A stretch of 64,000 nt of DNA, from positions 1 through 64,000 of the forward strand of contig JAVJVN010000015.1 of assembly GCA_040221055.1 (NCBI GenBank), given 5' to 3'. The notes beneath the pieces were generated by a model. The model was not told the DNA's origin. It did not search any database and saw only the letters and a program-made list of their open reading frames with translations. The DNA is from Rhodothermales bacterium. GTDB lineage: Bacteria; Bacteroidota; Rhodothermia; Rhodothermales; UBA10348. A program made the translations under genes and the position numbers. The first letter of the stretch is position 1, and the number at the start of each line of letters is the position of its first letter. Shown piece by piece: positions 1-7,119 of this stretch.

Positions 1-44
1 CCGGTCTGTCTCAAGCCCGAAAGAGGGTCCAGGACGGACGCTGA

Positions 45-512
45 CCCGGCTCTGAGCCACCGGAACGTCCGGGGCGTGGTTCATCACAGACAAATCAGCG
101 ATATTGGACACGTCACAAATACGAATCGCTCAGCTTAGGTAGGAATAACAACCTGCAGACGGCGCGGCTGAGAACAGAGCAGGACCGCTTGCAGCGCAAT
201 GTGGACTTCAAGTCCCAACTGTACCGAGAACTTCAGTCACAGGTCACTCAGGAAGAAATCAGTTTGCAGAGATCGGTGCCGGTCGTGACGCTGCTCGAGA
301 ATCCTGTCGCCCCTCTGGCGCCGAGTGGTCCGAACCGCAGGTTTATTGTCATGCTGAGCCTCGCGCTGGGCGGCATGCTTGGTGTGGTCGTCGCATTTAT
401 CCGCTCGGCGATGAACAGGGACATAGAGGACGAAGAGGAGCGCGCGAAAGTGGAAGAAATCAAGTCCAGACTGAATCCGCGACGCTGGGTTGCGGGGATG
501 TTCCGCTCGTAG
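45..512 (+). pseudogene. C-terminal fragment of a Wzz/GNVR polysaccharide chain-length protein
   Basis: The open frame reads as the end of a Wzz-type exopolysaccharide co-polymerase: a coiled-coil stretch (LRTEQDRLQRNVDFKSQLYR), the typical VPVVTLLENPVAP segment, then one membrane helix (about residues 53-72 when counted from the TTG at 189) and a short charged cytoplasmic tail. In the family this C-terminal half anchors the periplasmic coiled coil in the inner membrane. The frame is closed upstream by TGA at 42-44, and the other two frames of positions 1-44 show nothing Wzz-like. The large periplasmic domain and first membrane helix are therefore missing or frame-disrupted, so this is probably a remnant. 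A gene continuing left of the window in another frame cannot be excluded. Confidence 0.6.
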
Positions 513-521
513 ACGGTTGGG

Positions 522-1094
522 TCAGGCTCGGCGTACCCAGTCGGCAGGAATGTTGATTTTGACCGCCTGGCCTATGGAGTCCACGCGGACGATGATGTAC
601 TCCTGGTTGCGATGCACAATGACTTCGCCTTTCATGCCGGCCATGAGGCCATAGGTGACTTCGACGGGCGTGCCGATGGGCGGTAGCGGGAATTGCACGA
701 CGTCCAGGCGTTCGGGGTCGGTCTGGGAGTGGCGGAGCGCATCGATTTCCTCGGGGCGGAGCTGGGCGAAGCCCTCGGCGTCCCGGAGGGTGGTGAGGAT
801 GGCATCGTCCCTCAGGACATCCATCCTTCCCAGCTCGTTCACCTTCGCAAAGATGTAGCTGCGGAACAGGGGCTCAATGACTTTCTTCTTGCGGTCGGAC
901 CACGTGCGCAGGACGGAGCGCTTGGGCAGGAAAACCTCTATGCCGCGCTGCTGAAGGCGTTTCTCGGCGGCCATTTCGGCGCGGGGCTTCGTGTAGAAGA
1001 CGCGCCATAGATGCTGGTGGACCACGCGGATCCGGGGAGTCGTTCCGGAGGCGACGGTGATCGTACGCCGCCTGTCAATATCAAGGGTGCCCAT
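522..1094 (-). CDS. UpxY/NusG-like transcription antiterminator
   Basis: A 190-aa protein with an N-terminal NGN domain from about residue 29 (HLWRVFYTKPRAEMAAEKRL, then GIEVFLP and the PLFRSYIFAKV segment) and a C-terminal KOW-like segment near residue 150 (GLMAGMKGEVIVHRNQEYIIVRVD). This matches NusG paralogues of the UpxY/RfaH/LoaP type, which in Bacteroidota let RNA polymerase read through long capsule or exopolysaccharide operons. It converges on the Wzz remnant with a 9-bp gap, consistent with a former or neighbouring polysaccharide locus. The first 28 residues precede the NGN domain and the true start could be internal. Family assignment is firm; its target operon is unknown. Confidence 0.85.
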   Translation of the reverse strand: MGTLDIDRRRTITVASGTTPRIRVVHQHLWRVFYTKPRAEMAAEKRLQQRGIEVFLPKRSVLRTWSDRKKKVIEPLFRSYIFAKVNELGRMDVLRDDAILTTLRDAEGFAQLRPEEIDALRHSQTDPERLDVVQFPLPPIGTPVEVTYGLMAGMKGEVIVHRNQEYIIVRVDSIGQAVKINIPADWVRRA

Positions 1095-1282
1095 ACCAGT
1101 AATCTAACAAGCGGAATCGGTTCATGCACATGGGGGCGGGCCTTGATTTTGTCGTTTTGTCATGGCAGGGTATTTGGCGCGCGTGGCGTGACGAGCGGGA
1201 TGCACCATTGTCCGGCATGATGATACCGCTTTCTTCTGGCGCTCGTGTAAGCGGAATGACTACGCGGGGCTGGGAGCGTTCG

Positions 1283-1333
1283 GCGGTGGCACGGCGGGCG
1301 GCGGTGGCTCGGCGGGCGGCGATTCGGCGGGCG
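1283..1333. repeat. 18-bp GC-rich tandem repeat between genes
   Basis: Two near-identical 18-bp units (1283-1300 and 1301-1318, differing at one base) and a third shortened unit (1319-1333) lie in the roughly 300-bp stretch 1095-1396 between the antiterminator start and the next gene. If the downstream frame were extended upstream they would encode alternating Arg/Ala, but nothing supports translation there. Apart from this repeat and presumably the antiterminator promoter, I see nothing in 1095-1396. Confidence 0.6.
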
Positions 1334-1396
1334 TTGGGGCGGTTGCGTTTCCGGACATTGCGTGTCTATAGGTCTGTAACACGAACGGCCGAACCC

Positions 1397-1855
1397 ATGG
1401 ACTACAGCGCTATCCTGGCAATACTCGCTATTCTCAGCATGTTCTGGGCCATGATGAGGGTCTTGCTCACCGCGTTCACTACCCTGAATGAGAGGCGAGA
1501 CACCATCGCAACCGGGCACTTGGATGGCCACCCGATTACGCTGGAACACCGGAAAACGATCTTTTTTCACGACTGGCTGCCGTTGAGCGGTGCAGCGATA
1601 TTCTTCATGCTGTTGGTGGGATTCATGATCGCCAAACTCCCGTCACTCATCCTTTCGGACTCCGAATCCATTCTCAACAACAGATTGTCGACACTGACCG
1701 GCCTGGCCGCTATTATGCCGTTCATGCTCGCTGTAGGATATTTTTGCATGACCGTCGTCGGCACGATTTTCATAGGCAGGGTGCTCTCGGGCAAATCGCC
1801 GGGTTCCTTGCTGGCCACGCGTCCGGGCGAAACCGGACACACGTATCCTTTGTAG
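1397..1855 (+). CDS. Small membrane protein of unknown function
   Basis: A 152-aa protein read from ATG 1397 (MDYSAILAILAILSMFWAMM). Three hydrophobic segments are visible, about residues 4-27, 60-80 and 98-124, separated by short charged loops. The same frame is open back to 1124, but that extension is low-complexity Arg/Ala encoded by a tandem repeat, so the start at 1397 is preferred; no clear ribosome binding site precedes it. It lies upstream of another tiny membrane protein and a lipoprotein on the same strand. I do not recognise a family. Confidence 0.55.
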   Translation: MDYSAILAILAILSMFWAMMRVLLTAFTTLNERRDTIATGHLDGHPITLEHRKTIFFHDWLPLSGAAIFFMLLVGFMIAKLPSLILSDSESILNNRLSTLTGLAAIMPFMLAVGYFCMTVVGTIFIGRVLSGKSPGSLLATRPGETGHTYPL

Positions 1856-1893
1856 AGTAAGAACACCAGTTACCAGATAGACGAGGAGGCACC

Positions 1894-2016
1894 ATGAGCA
1901 CCGAATCCGCCCCCGACAAACTTCCGTGGCACAAGCGCTACGAAATCCTGGGACTCATTTACTTCTTCACTATGATGGCAGGAATGGCGGCCATCCTCTG
2001 GTACATACTCAGGTGA
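1894..2016 (+). CDS. 40-aa single-pass membrane peptide
   Basis: A short frame starting at ATG 1894, preceded by a good ribosome binding site (GAGGAGG, ending about 4-5 bases before the start), unusual in this window. It encodes MSTESAPDKLPWHKRY followed by one hydrophobic segment of about 20 residues and ends in TGA at 2014-2016. Its stop overlaps a GTG start (GTGA at 2013-2016) of the lipoprotein frame that follows, the arrangement expected for translational coupling. It lies 38 bases after the preceding small membrane protein. No family is recognised; the strong binding site, clean topology and coupling argue that it is real. Confidence 0.65.
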   Translation: MSTESAPDKLPWHKRYEILGLIYFFTMMAGMAAILWYILR

Positions 2017-2924
2017 TCGCGCCCCGGACAGCCGTTTTGGCCGTTTTGGTGCTCGCGGGGTGCGGGGGGCCGGAGCGGGGTGCCGAGGCGCCGACCGATG
2101 AACGAAGCGCGCCCACTTCCGAGGCGCGCCCTCCTGCCCTCCGTCCAGCGCTCAACATTGACGTCGCGTCCTCTGGCGAGCTTTCCATCTATTTCCCGGA
2201 GTACGCCGTGGATTTGCTGACGGAATTCCAGCGGCGCTTCGTCGCCGTGCAGACCGACATGGACCTCGCCCGCATGTACGATGCCGCGCTCGGCCTCGAC
2301 CAGCGCACCCTCGGCGAGATCGACCTCATGCCCTTCGTCGAGTCCGAGTTGCCCCTCGCCGGCCTCGCGCCCGCCTGCGTCGCCGAATGCACCGAGCCCG
2401 CCTGGCTCCTGGACACGCCCGATTGGATCGCCGCCGCCCGCCACATCGACTCCCCCAATGCCATCGCTTTTTTCGATGCACTCTCCACCCTCTTCCCCTA
2501 CCCCACCCTCTACGACGGCCGCATAGCCGCCTACCCCTCCCACTTCGAACGCACCTGGGACTACGGCGGATACTCCCTCCTCGGCTCCGGCCGCCACACG
2601 GGTCTCTTAAGCGCCTTCGCCCGCGTCTCCCCCGACTCGGCCGCCACCAACCCTGGTGACACTGAACCCGGCCCCTTCGCCCGATATGCCCGTGAGTTCT
2701 CCCGCTCCATCCTCATCGATGCGCTCGTCCAATCCTGCATAGGCCCCTCCGCCGCCGATGCCCGCACCGAACTCCTCTCCCTCGCCGGCACAGCCACCGA
2801 AGAAGACCGGACCCGCCTCCTCGAGCGCGTTGAAGCCCTCCGCAACCCCACCGCCCACGACATCCAAACCAGCTGCGCCCCCGGCCGCTCCTCCTCCACC
2901 CCCTGCACCTGCATGGGCGGCTGA
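2013..2924 (+). CDS. Lipoprotein of unknown function
   Basis: Read from GTG 2013, the protein (303 aa) starts VIAPRTAVLAVLVLAGCGG, a lipoprotein signal with lipobox LAGC about 17 residues in, so it is probably exported and lipid-anchored. The GTG overlaps the stop of the preceding 40-aa membrane peptide (GTGA). An in-frame start at 1926 would place the signal internally and is rejected. After a Pro/Glu/Arg-rich linker the body contains conserved-looking acidic and aromatic stretches (LNIDVASSGELSIYFPEYAVDLL, TWDYGGYSLLG). Codon use is extremely C-rich at third positions. I do not recognise a family or catalytic motif. Confidence 0.6.
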   Translation: MIAPRTAVLAVLVLAGCGGPERGAEAPTDERSAPTSEARPPALRPALNIDVASSGELSIYFPEYAVDLLTEFQRRFVAVQTDMDLARMYDAALGLDQRTLGEIDLMPFVESELPLAGLAPACVAECTEPAWLLDTPDWIAAARHIDSPNAIAFFDALSTLFPYPTLYDGRIAAYPSHFERTWDYGGYSLLGSGRHTGLLSAFARVSPDSAATNPGDTEPGPFARYAREFSRSILIDALVQSCIGPSAADARTELLSLAGTATEEDRTRLLERVEALRNPTAHDIQTSCAPGRSSSTPCTCMGG

Positions 2925-2976
2925 CCCTGCTCCTTTCGCGCCGACGCAGGCTGAGACTGCATGTGCATAGGAGGTT

Positions 2977-3045
2977 ATGAAGCTGTACCCCGCGTGTCTG
3001 GTACGGTATACACAGGGCGACGTGCAGCGTCTTGGTCGTCAATAG
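2977..3045 (+). CDS. Candidate 22-aa leader peptide with strong ribosome binding site
   Basis: ATG 2977 is preceded at 2969-2974 by a perfect AGGAGG and opens a frame of 22 codons (MKLYPACLVRYTQGDVQRLG and two more residues) closed by TAG at 3043-3045. It ends 23 bases before the DUF433 gene. Strong Shine-Dalgarno sequences are rare in this window, so it may be a translated leader or the stub of a degraded gene. No similarity is recognised. Low confidence. Confidence 0.3.
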   Translation: MKLYPACLVRYTQGDVQRLGRQ

Positions 3046-3068
3046 AACCCATGGTAGGAGATTTGCGT

Positions 3069-3311
3069 ATGCTTGAAGAACAGCTGATAGCCACTTCAAT
3101 GGAACGTCACGACGTTTATCTGATTGACCCAGCCATTCTCGGTGGCACGCCGGTCTTCGCCGGGACTAGAGTTCCGGTCCAAACGCTACTGGACCACCTG
3201 GAAGCGGGTGACAGCCTGGAAGACTTTCTTACAGGGTTTCCATCCGTTCAGCGGGAGCAAGCAATAGCGTTTCTTGAATTGGCCAAAAACGCCCTGCTGG
3301 CTGCTTCCTGA
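3069..3311 (+). CDS. DUF433 family protein (antitoxin-like)
   Basis: An 80-aa protein from ATG 3069, with TAGGAG about 9 bases upstream. It carries the DUF433 signature: ILGGTPVFAGTRVPVQTLLDHLEAGDSLEDFLTGFPSV, followed by the helix QREQAIAFLELAKNALL. DUF433 proteins are small winged-helix-like proteins usually placed next to a DUF5615 PIN-like toxin and regarded as antitoxins. Here the expected partner is absent: the stop overlaps an ATG (ATGA at 3311) opening only 21 codons without resemblance to DUF5615. It therefore looks like an orphan antitoxin or the survivor of a decayed module. Family call is confident; function is inferred. Confidence 0.8.
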   Translation: MLEEQLIATSMERHDVYLIDPAILGGTPVFAGTRVPVQTLLDHLEAGDSLEDFLTGFPSVQREQAIAFLELAKNALLAAS

Positions 3312-3433
3312 TGAAGAGCGTACTCTCGGTATTGAGAACCGTCCAGAATGGACGTGTCTATACCGTTTCTCTGTGAACCCGCGAAATCGTGCGCCAGACG
3401 AATTCCTACGCACAGCCGGACCTGACGCCGCCG

Positions 3434-4420
3434 TCACAGTTGCTTGCTCACCCATTCCACCAGGCGATCCAGCCCGATGATCGGATCGCGGTACCAATCC
3501 GCCGGCGGCCGGCCGGTATCGTGCCGCCACACCAGCTGCGCGCCCACGCGCATCCAATCCGGCCAGATCCACCGCCGATGCGCCAACTCGGGCGGCATCC
3601 CCAACGCCTCCATCCACGGACCCCGATTCGTCGACCAGTACGCCGGCTGCGTATCGCTCCCGCAAACCGCACCCCCGCGCCGCATCCCATCCAGCGCCTC
3701 CCGCGTCGACACCTTTGAATACAGCATGTAGTGCGCGATTTCCTCCACCGTCGCATGCGTCGAATCACTCCCCAGCAGATACGCCATGATATCGGCCCGC
3801 GCACACACCCCGAACGCGCCCCGCAGGCGGATCATGAGCGCCGGCCACGATGAAAGATCCGGCTCGGTCGGCGCCCAATTATCGGGCTCGCACCACCCGC
3901 CGCCCAAATCCACCATCCGGGGATACGCCGGCGTCCGCCTCTTCCCTTTCCGCATTTTGAGCGATGCGAACTGCGCCGCCCGCTCTTCGCCGCGCGGCCC
4001 ATAAAGCTCCGCCATCCGCTTCATCCGGCCCCAGTTCGTAAACGATGCGCCCGCGCTCGCCCACCACTCGAGTCTGCCGATGAGCTCCGGCGCATGTTGC
4101 GCCGCGTCCCCCTTGCCTTCCCCAAACTCATCGTCCGCGAAGGCCAGAGTGGTCAGCACCAGCGCCTCCGGATCGATGATGGAGCGTCTGGCGGTCTCGC
4201 GAAACGACTTCAGCTCGCGCGACGGAGCGTAATCCCCCTCCGTCAACACCTTCCACTGCGCACGCACCATATTCAGCGCCGCCCACCGAACTATATCTTC
4301 TGGAGCCGCACCGTCTCGCTCCGGGTCCTGCTCCTTCGGCTCTGGCTGCGGCACCGGGCTCCACTCCCAGTCCTGTTCCTGCTCCCAGTCCTGTTCCTGC
4401 TCGGTTTCGAACTCGGCCAT
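3434..4420 (-). CDS. Hypothetical protein with probable winged-helix domain
   Basis: A 328-aa protein. Residues 1-45 are acidic and low in complexity, with a direct duplication EQDWEQ/EQDWEW encoded by an 18-bp tandem repeat near 4366-4405. Residues about 198-255 (LRGAFGVCARADIMAYLL...TVEEIAHYMLYSKVSTREAL) look like a winged-helix DNA-binding fold of the ArsR/MarR kind: a helix, a short turn, a recognition-type helix, then a Gly-rich wing. The C-terminal third is rich in Trp and Pro (RRWIWPDWMRVGAQLVWRHDTGRPPADWY). No enzymatic motif is seen. It is a single gene read away from the repeat cluster upstream. Similar actinobacterial proteins of unknown function come to mind, but I cannot confirm homology. 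Confidence 0.6.
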   Translation of the reverse strand: MAEFETEQEQDWEQEQDWEWSPVPQPEPKEQDPERDGAAPEDIVRWAALNMVRAQWKVLTEGDYAPSRELKSFRETARRSIIDPEALVLTTLAFADDEFGEGKGDAAQHAPELIGRLEWWASAGASFTNWGRMKRMAELYGPRGEERAAQFASLKMRKGKRRTPAYPRMVDLGGGWCEPDNWAPTEPDLSSWPALMIRLRGAFGVCARADIMAYLLGSDSTHATVEEIAHYMLYSKVSTREALDGMRRGGAVCGSDTQPAYWSTNRGPWMEALGMPPELAHRRWIWPDWMRVGAQLVWRHDTGRPPADWYRDPIIGLDRLVEWVSKQL

Positions 4421-4497
4421 CGCTCCCCTCCACCCGAAAAATGCGTAAACGGATCTTTCGTGGTTGACCCCGGGGGCCGCTTTCCATAACCAGGGTG

Positions 4498-4550
4498 CTG
4501 GCAGAGCCTCTGCCTTTTAATCGGAGGGTGTCCCCCCGTTCGGCGCCCAC
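4498..4550 (+). pseudogene. Probable degenerate tRNA-Lys fragment
   Basis: Positions 4498-4529 match the D-arm end, anticodon arm and variable region of the functional tRNA-Lys of this window (46720-46751) at 28 of 32 bases, including the whole TTTT-containing anticodon loop. The match resumes weakly around the T loop (GTTCGGCGCCCA, compare GTTCGAGCCCA). The acceptor stem, first half of the D arm and a proper T stem are absent, so it cannot fold as a tRNA. The same bases also contain a short hairpin followed by TTTT, so an unrelated terminator is the alternative. No gene upstream on this strand would need one. Confidence 0.45.
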
Positions 4551-4572
4551 TCTCCCCACACACACGGTCGGG

Positions 4573-4793
4573 TAGGATCAGCCTACTCCGAACAGAATCA
4601 TCCTGACCCGAGCAGGCTCATCCTATCGAATCGGAATGGGGTGCTTGTGCAATTTTCCGTGCGCTCCAAAAACAGGATCAGCCTACCACTTCAATAGGAT
4701 CAGCCTACCGCTTCGATAGGATCAGCCTGCTTCCGGACCCCCACTTCGCGACGCCACACAAAGGCCACTTTCTCATTCAATAGGATCAGCCTA
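4573..4793. repeat. Cluster of seven 13-bp near-palindromic intergenic elements
   Basis: Copies of YAGGMTSAKCCTA lie at 4573-4585, 4593-4605, 4613-4625 (20-bp period), 4673-4685, 4695-4707, 4717-4729 (22-bp period) and 4781-4793. In the second group a 9-bp linker of the form CCRCTTCRA separates the boxes. The copies at 4593 and 4613 are in the inverse orientation. The cluster fills most of the 386-bp gap between the start of the winged-helix-like gene (4420) and the end of ispG (4807); besides it and the tRNA-like remnant I see nothing else there. Confidence 0.85.
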
Positions 4794-4806
4794 CCCCGCA
4801 AACGTG

Positions 4807-5868
4807 CTAAAACGCCTCGATTTCGTCCATGAGCGCCTGCACGATATCACCCTCATCGACGGTGCGGAGGATTTTGCCTTTCTTGAAAAGGTGGGCGCGG
4901 CCGCGGCCCAAAGATACGCCCAGGTCGGCGCCGGCGGCTTCGCCGGGGCCGTTGACGGCGCATCCCATGATGGCGACGTTCAGGTCCTTTTCGTATTTCG
5001 CCTTGGCGACGGCGGCCTCGACGGCCTCCACGATCGGGAACATGTCCCCGGCCAGACGGCCGCAGGTGGGGCACGCAATGATGTTCACGCCGGGCCGACC
5101 CAGACGCAGGGACTTCAGGATCTGATGCCCGACTTCGACTTCGTGCACGGAGTCGGTGGCGAGGCTGACGCGAATGGTATCGCCAATGCCATCGGCCAGC
5201 AACGCGCCGAGCCCGATGGAGCTCTTTATGGTCCCGGTCTTGAGGCTGCCGGACTCGGTTACGCCCAGATGCAGCGGAAAGTCCGTGCGCTCGGCCAGCA
5301 ACCGATACGCCTGGATCATGAAGAACACGTCGGAGTGCTTGACGGAGATGACAATGTCCTCAAATCCGGACCGGGCGCAGATTTCCACGTGGCGCATGGC
5401 GCTTTCGTAGAGGGCCTCGGGCTGCGGATACCCATACTTGTCCAGGATATCCCGCTCCAGGGACCCTGAGTTCACCCCGATCCGGATGGGCACGCCCTTC
5501 TCCTTGGCGGCCAGCAGGACTTCGTGCTCCCACTCTTCCTTGCCGATGTTGCCGGGGTTTATCCGGACTTTCGCTACGCCAGCCTCGAGCGCAATCAGCG
5601 CGTAGTCGTGATTGAAATGGATGTCAGCGACGATGGGTACCGGCGATCCCTGGACGATGTCGCGCAAGGCAGCCGCATCCTCGGGACGCGGGACGGCCAC
5701 GCGCACGATGTCGGCGCCAGCTTCGGCGAGCGTGCGGATTTCGGCCAAGCTTTTCTCGACGTCGTGGGTCTTGGACGTCGTCATGGACTGGACGGAGATG
5801 GGGGCACCTCCTCCAATCTGAACGCCACCGACGTTGACGGAGCGGGATTTGCGGCGCGGACGTTCCAT
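4807..5868 (-). CDS. ispG: 4-hydroxy-3-methylbut-2-en-1-yl diphosphate synthase
   Basis: IspG (GcpE) catalyses the penultimate step of the MEP isoprenoid pathway, converting MEcPP to HMBPP with a [4Fe-4S] cluster. The sequence shows the N-terminal TIM-barrel signatures (VQSMTTSKTHDVEKSL, GADIVRVAVPRPEDA, PIVADIHFNHDYAL, VRINPGNIG) and the C-terminal Fe-S domain with ACPTCGR and IMGCAVNGPGEA supplying the three cluster cysteines. I start at ATG 5868 (MERPRRKS), giving 353 aa, close to the compact bacterial form. The frame is open to 5976, but that 36-residue extension is Pro/Arg-rich and begins inside a 26-bp direct repeat. Another MEP gene, ispE, lies at 17.5 kb. Confidence 0.93.
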   Translation of the reverse strand: MERPRRKSRSVNVGGVQIGGGAPISVQSMTTSKTHDVEKSLAEIRTLAEAGADIVRVAVPRPEDAAALRDIVQGSPVPIVADIHFNHDYALIALEAGVAKVRINPGNIGKEEWEHEVLLAAKEKGVPIRIGVNSGSLERDILDKYGYPQPEALYESAMRHVEICARSGFEDIVISVKHSDVFFMIQAYRLLAERTDFPLHLGVTESGSLKTGTIKSSIGLGALLADGIGDTIRVSLATDSVHEVEVGHQILKSLRLGRPGVNIIACPTCGRLAGDMFPIVEAVEAAVAKAKYEKDLNVAIMGCAVNGPGEAAGADLGVSLGRGRAHLFKKGKILRTVDEGDIVQALMDEIEAF

Positions 5869-5964
5869 GGGCGGGTCTGGGTTTGGTTCGGGCGAGGCCG
5901 AACGGGACAGGAATGGGGTTTTGCGCTCGAACACGCTCGGGTCGGACTGTGTTCTCCGGCCCGA

Positions 5965-5990
5965 GCGAATTCGCATGGAATGAACGCGGG
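5965..5990. repeat. 26-bp direct repeat, left copy
   Basis: Positions 5965-5990 are identical to 7094-7119 over 26 bases, in the same orientation. The repeat contains the palindrome GCGAATTCGC followed by ATGGAATGAACGCGGG. This copy lies just upstream of ispG. The two copies bracket the Rpn-type nuclease gene and its flanks (about 1.1 kb). Confidence 0.9.
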
Positions 5991-6043
5991 TTATTCTAAT
6001 GGCACGCCTGGGTCATAAATGGGAGAACCACTCGCCGCGGCCG

Positions 6044-6991
6044 ATGAAGCCCACGACTGACGAATATGACAGCCCATGGAAGGAAGCACTGCACGAATTC
6101 TTTCCGGAGTTCCTTGAATTGCTGTTTCCGGACCTACATAAAGGCGTGGACTGGTCCAGGCCCATTAAATTCCTCGACAAGGAACTGGAGAAGCTGTACC
6201 CCGGCGGGAATTCGCGTCAGCGCCGTGTCGATAAGCTCGTTGAAGTAGGACTCGCCGATGGCACGACTCGGTTGATTCTCATCCATGTTGAAGTACAATC
6301 CCAGATGGAAACGGCATTTGCGCAGCGAATGTATATGTATCACTACCGGCTATTCGACTACTACCGCCAGCCGGTCATCAGCTTGGCGGTTCTGGCGGAC
6401 GGAAGCAAGCGATGGCGACCCACATCGTTCAGTTACGAGAATTTCGGATGCCAATTGGCATTCGATTTTCCGACAGTGAAGTTGATGGACATCCGGGACG
6501 AGCCGGAGCCAGGCGGGAATCCGTTTGCAGTCATTATCCTCGCCCATAACCGGACTCGTGAGACGCGCCGCGCCGCCCCGGAGCGAAAGGCATGGAAACT
6601 TGCTATTATCAAAGGACTTTTAGGAGCAGGCGGCTCTCAGGACCTGATTGCCAAACTTTTACGGTTTGTCGATTGGATTATGATCTTGCCGCCTGATCTG
6701 GAACACGAACTCACGCGAGAAATCGCAGAATCGTTGGAGGTTGATCACATGCCGTACATCACCAGCTGGGAGCGAATGGGGATTCAGCGGGGCCGAGAGG
6801 AAGGTCAACTTATCATGGCCAAATCGAGTGTTGTCGATGCGCTCGAAACACGATTCGGGGACGTTCCAGACACCGTCCGGGCTCGCATTGAGCAGCTCGA
6901 TGATGTCGCCACATGCAAATCGCTGTTGACAAAAGCCATCCGCGCAAACTCCTTGGCGGAATTCAATGACAAGCTTGAGGAATCACCCTGA
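6044..6991 (+). CDS. Rpn family PD-(D/E)XK nuclease-like protein
   Basis: A 315-aa protein from ATG 6044; the frame is also open from ATG 5999, but the family normally begins close to the DEYDSPWKEAL motif. The N-terminal half carries the Rpn/transposase-like PD-(D/E)XK core: D63 in RRVDKLVEVGLADG, then LILIHVEVQSQ with E83 and Q85 as the metal-binding pair, and AFAQRMYMYHYRLFDYY. The C-terminal half is helical. Family members (E. coli RpnA-E) are DNA endonucleases that promote RecA-independent recombination. The gene is bracketed by exact 26-bp direct repeats, suggesting acquisition as a discrete unit. Its stop at 6991 is followed by AT-richer spacer with one 13-bp intergenic element. Confidence 0.82.
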   Translation: MKPTTDEYDSPWKEALHEFFPEFLELLFPDLHKGVDWSRPIKFLDKELEKLYPGGNSRQRRVDKLVEVGLADGTTRLILIHVEVQSQMETAFAQRMYMYHYRLFDYYRQPVISLAVLADGSKRWRPTSFSYENFGCQLAFDFPTVKLMDIRDEPEPGGNPFAVIILAHNRTRETRRAAPERKAWKLAIIKGLLGAGGSQDLIAKLLRFVDWIMILPPDLEHELTREIAESLEVDHMPYITSWERMGIQRGREEGQLIMAKSSVVDALETRFGDVPDTVRARIEQLDDVATCKSLLTKAIRANSLAEFNDKLEESP

Positions 6992-7045
6992 ATCCGCCAC
7001 TCAGAAACTGGCTCTTCCTGAGCGGGGTAGACTGTTACTGTCGGG

Positions 7046-7058
7046 TAAGCTCAGCCTA
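7046..7058. repeat. Single copy of the 13-bp intergenic element
   Basis: TAAGCTCAGCCTA, one mismatch in the left arm of TAGG-N5-CCTA, followed on the right by a linker-like TTGAGCGGG whose complement resembles the CCRCTTCRA linker of the other clusters. It lies between the Rpn gene and the right-hand 26-bp repeat. Confidence 0.6.
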
Positions 7059-7093
7059 TTGAGCGGGGCAAAGCAAGGCGCCCATGCGCAGGC

Positions 7094-7119
7094 GCGAATT
7101 CGCATGGAATGAACGCGGG
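7094..7119. repeat. 26-bp direct repeat, right copy
   Basis: Exact copy of 5965-5990. It overlaps the ATG at 7109 used as the first possible start of the following outer-membrane protein, so either that start is artefactual or the insertion brought a new start region to that gene. Confidence 0.9.

Noticed and set aside
1124-1396. N-terminal 91-residue extension of the small membrane protein at 1397
   Set aside because: It is Arg/Ala-rich translation of a tandem DNA repeat and lacks a signal or conserved feature.
1926-2012. Earlier start for the lipoprotein gene
   Set aside because: It would bury the lipoprotein signal 29 residues inside and overlap the well-supported 40-aa frame.
4498-4520. 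Rho-independent terminator (GGCAG/CTGCC hairpin followed by TTTT)
   Set aside because: No plus-strand gene ends nearby, and the similarity to tRNA-Lys extends well beyond the hairpin. Kept only as an alternative explanation.
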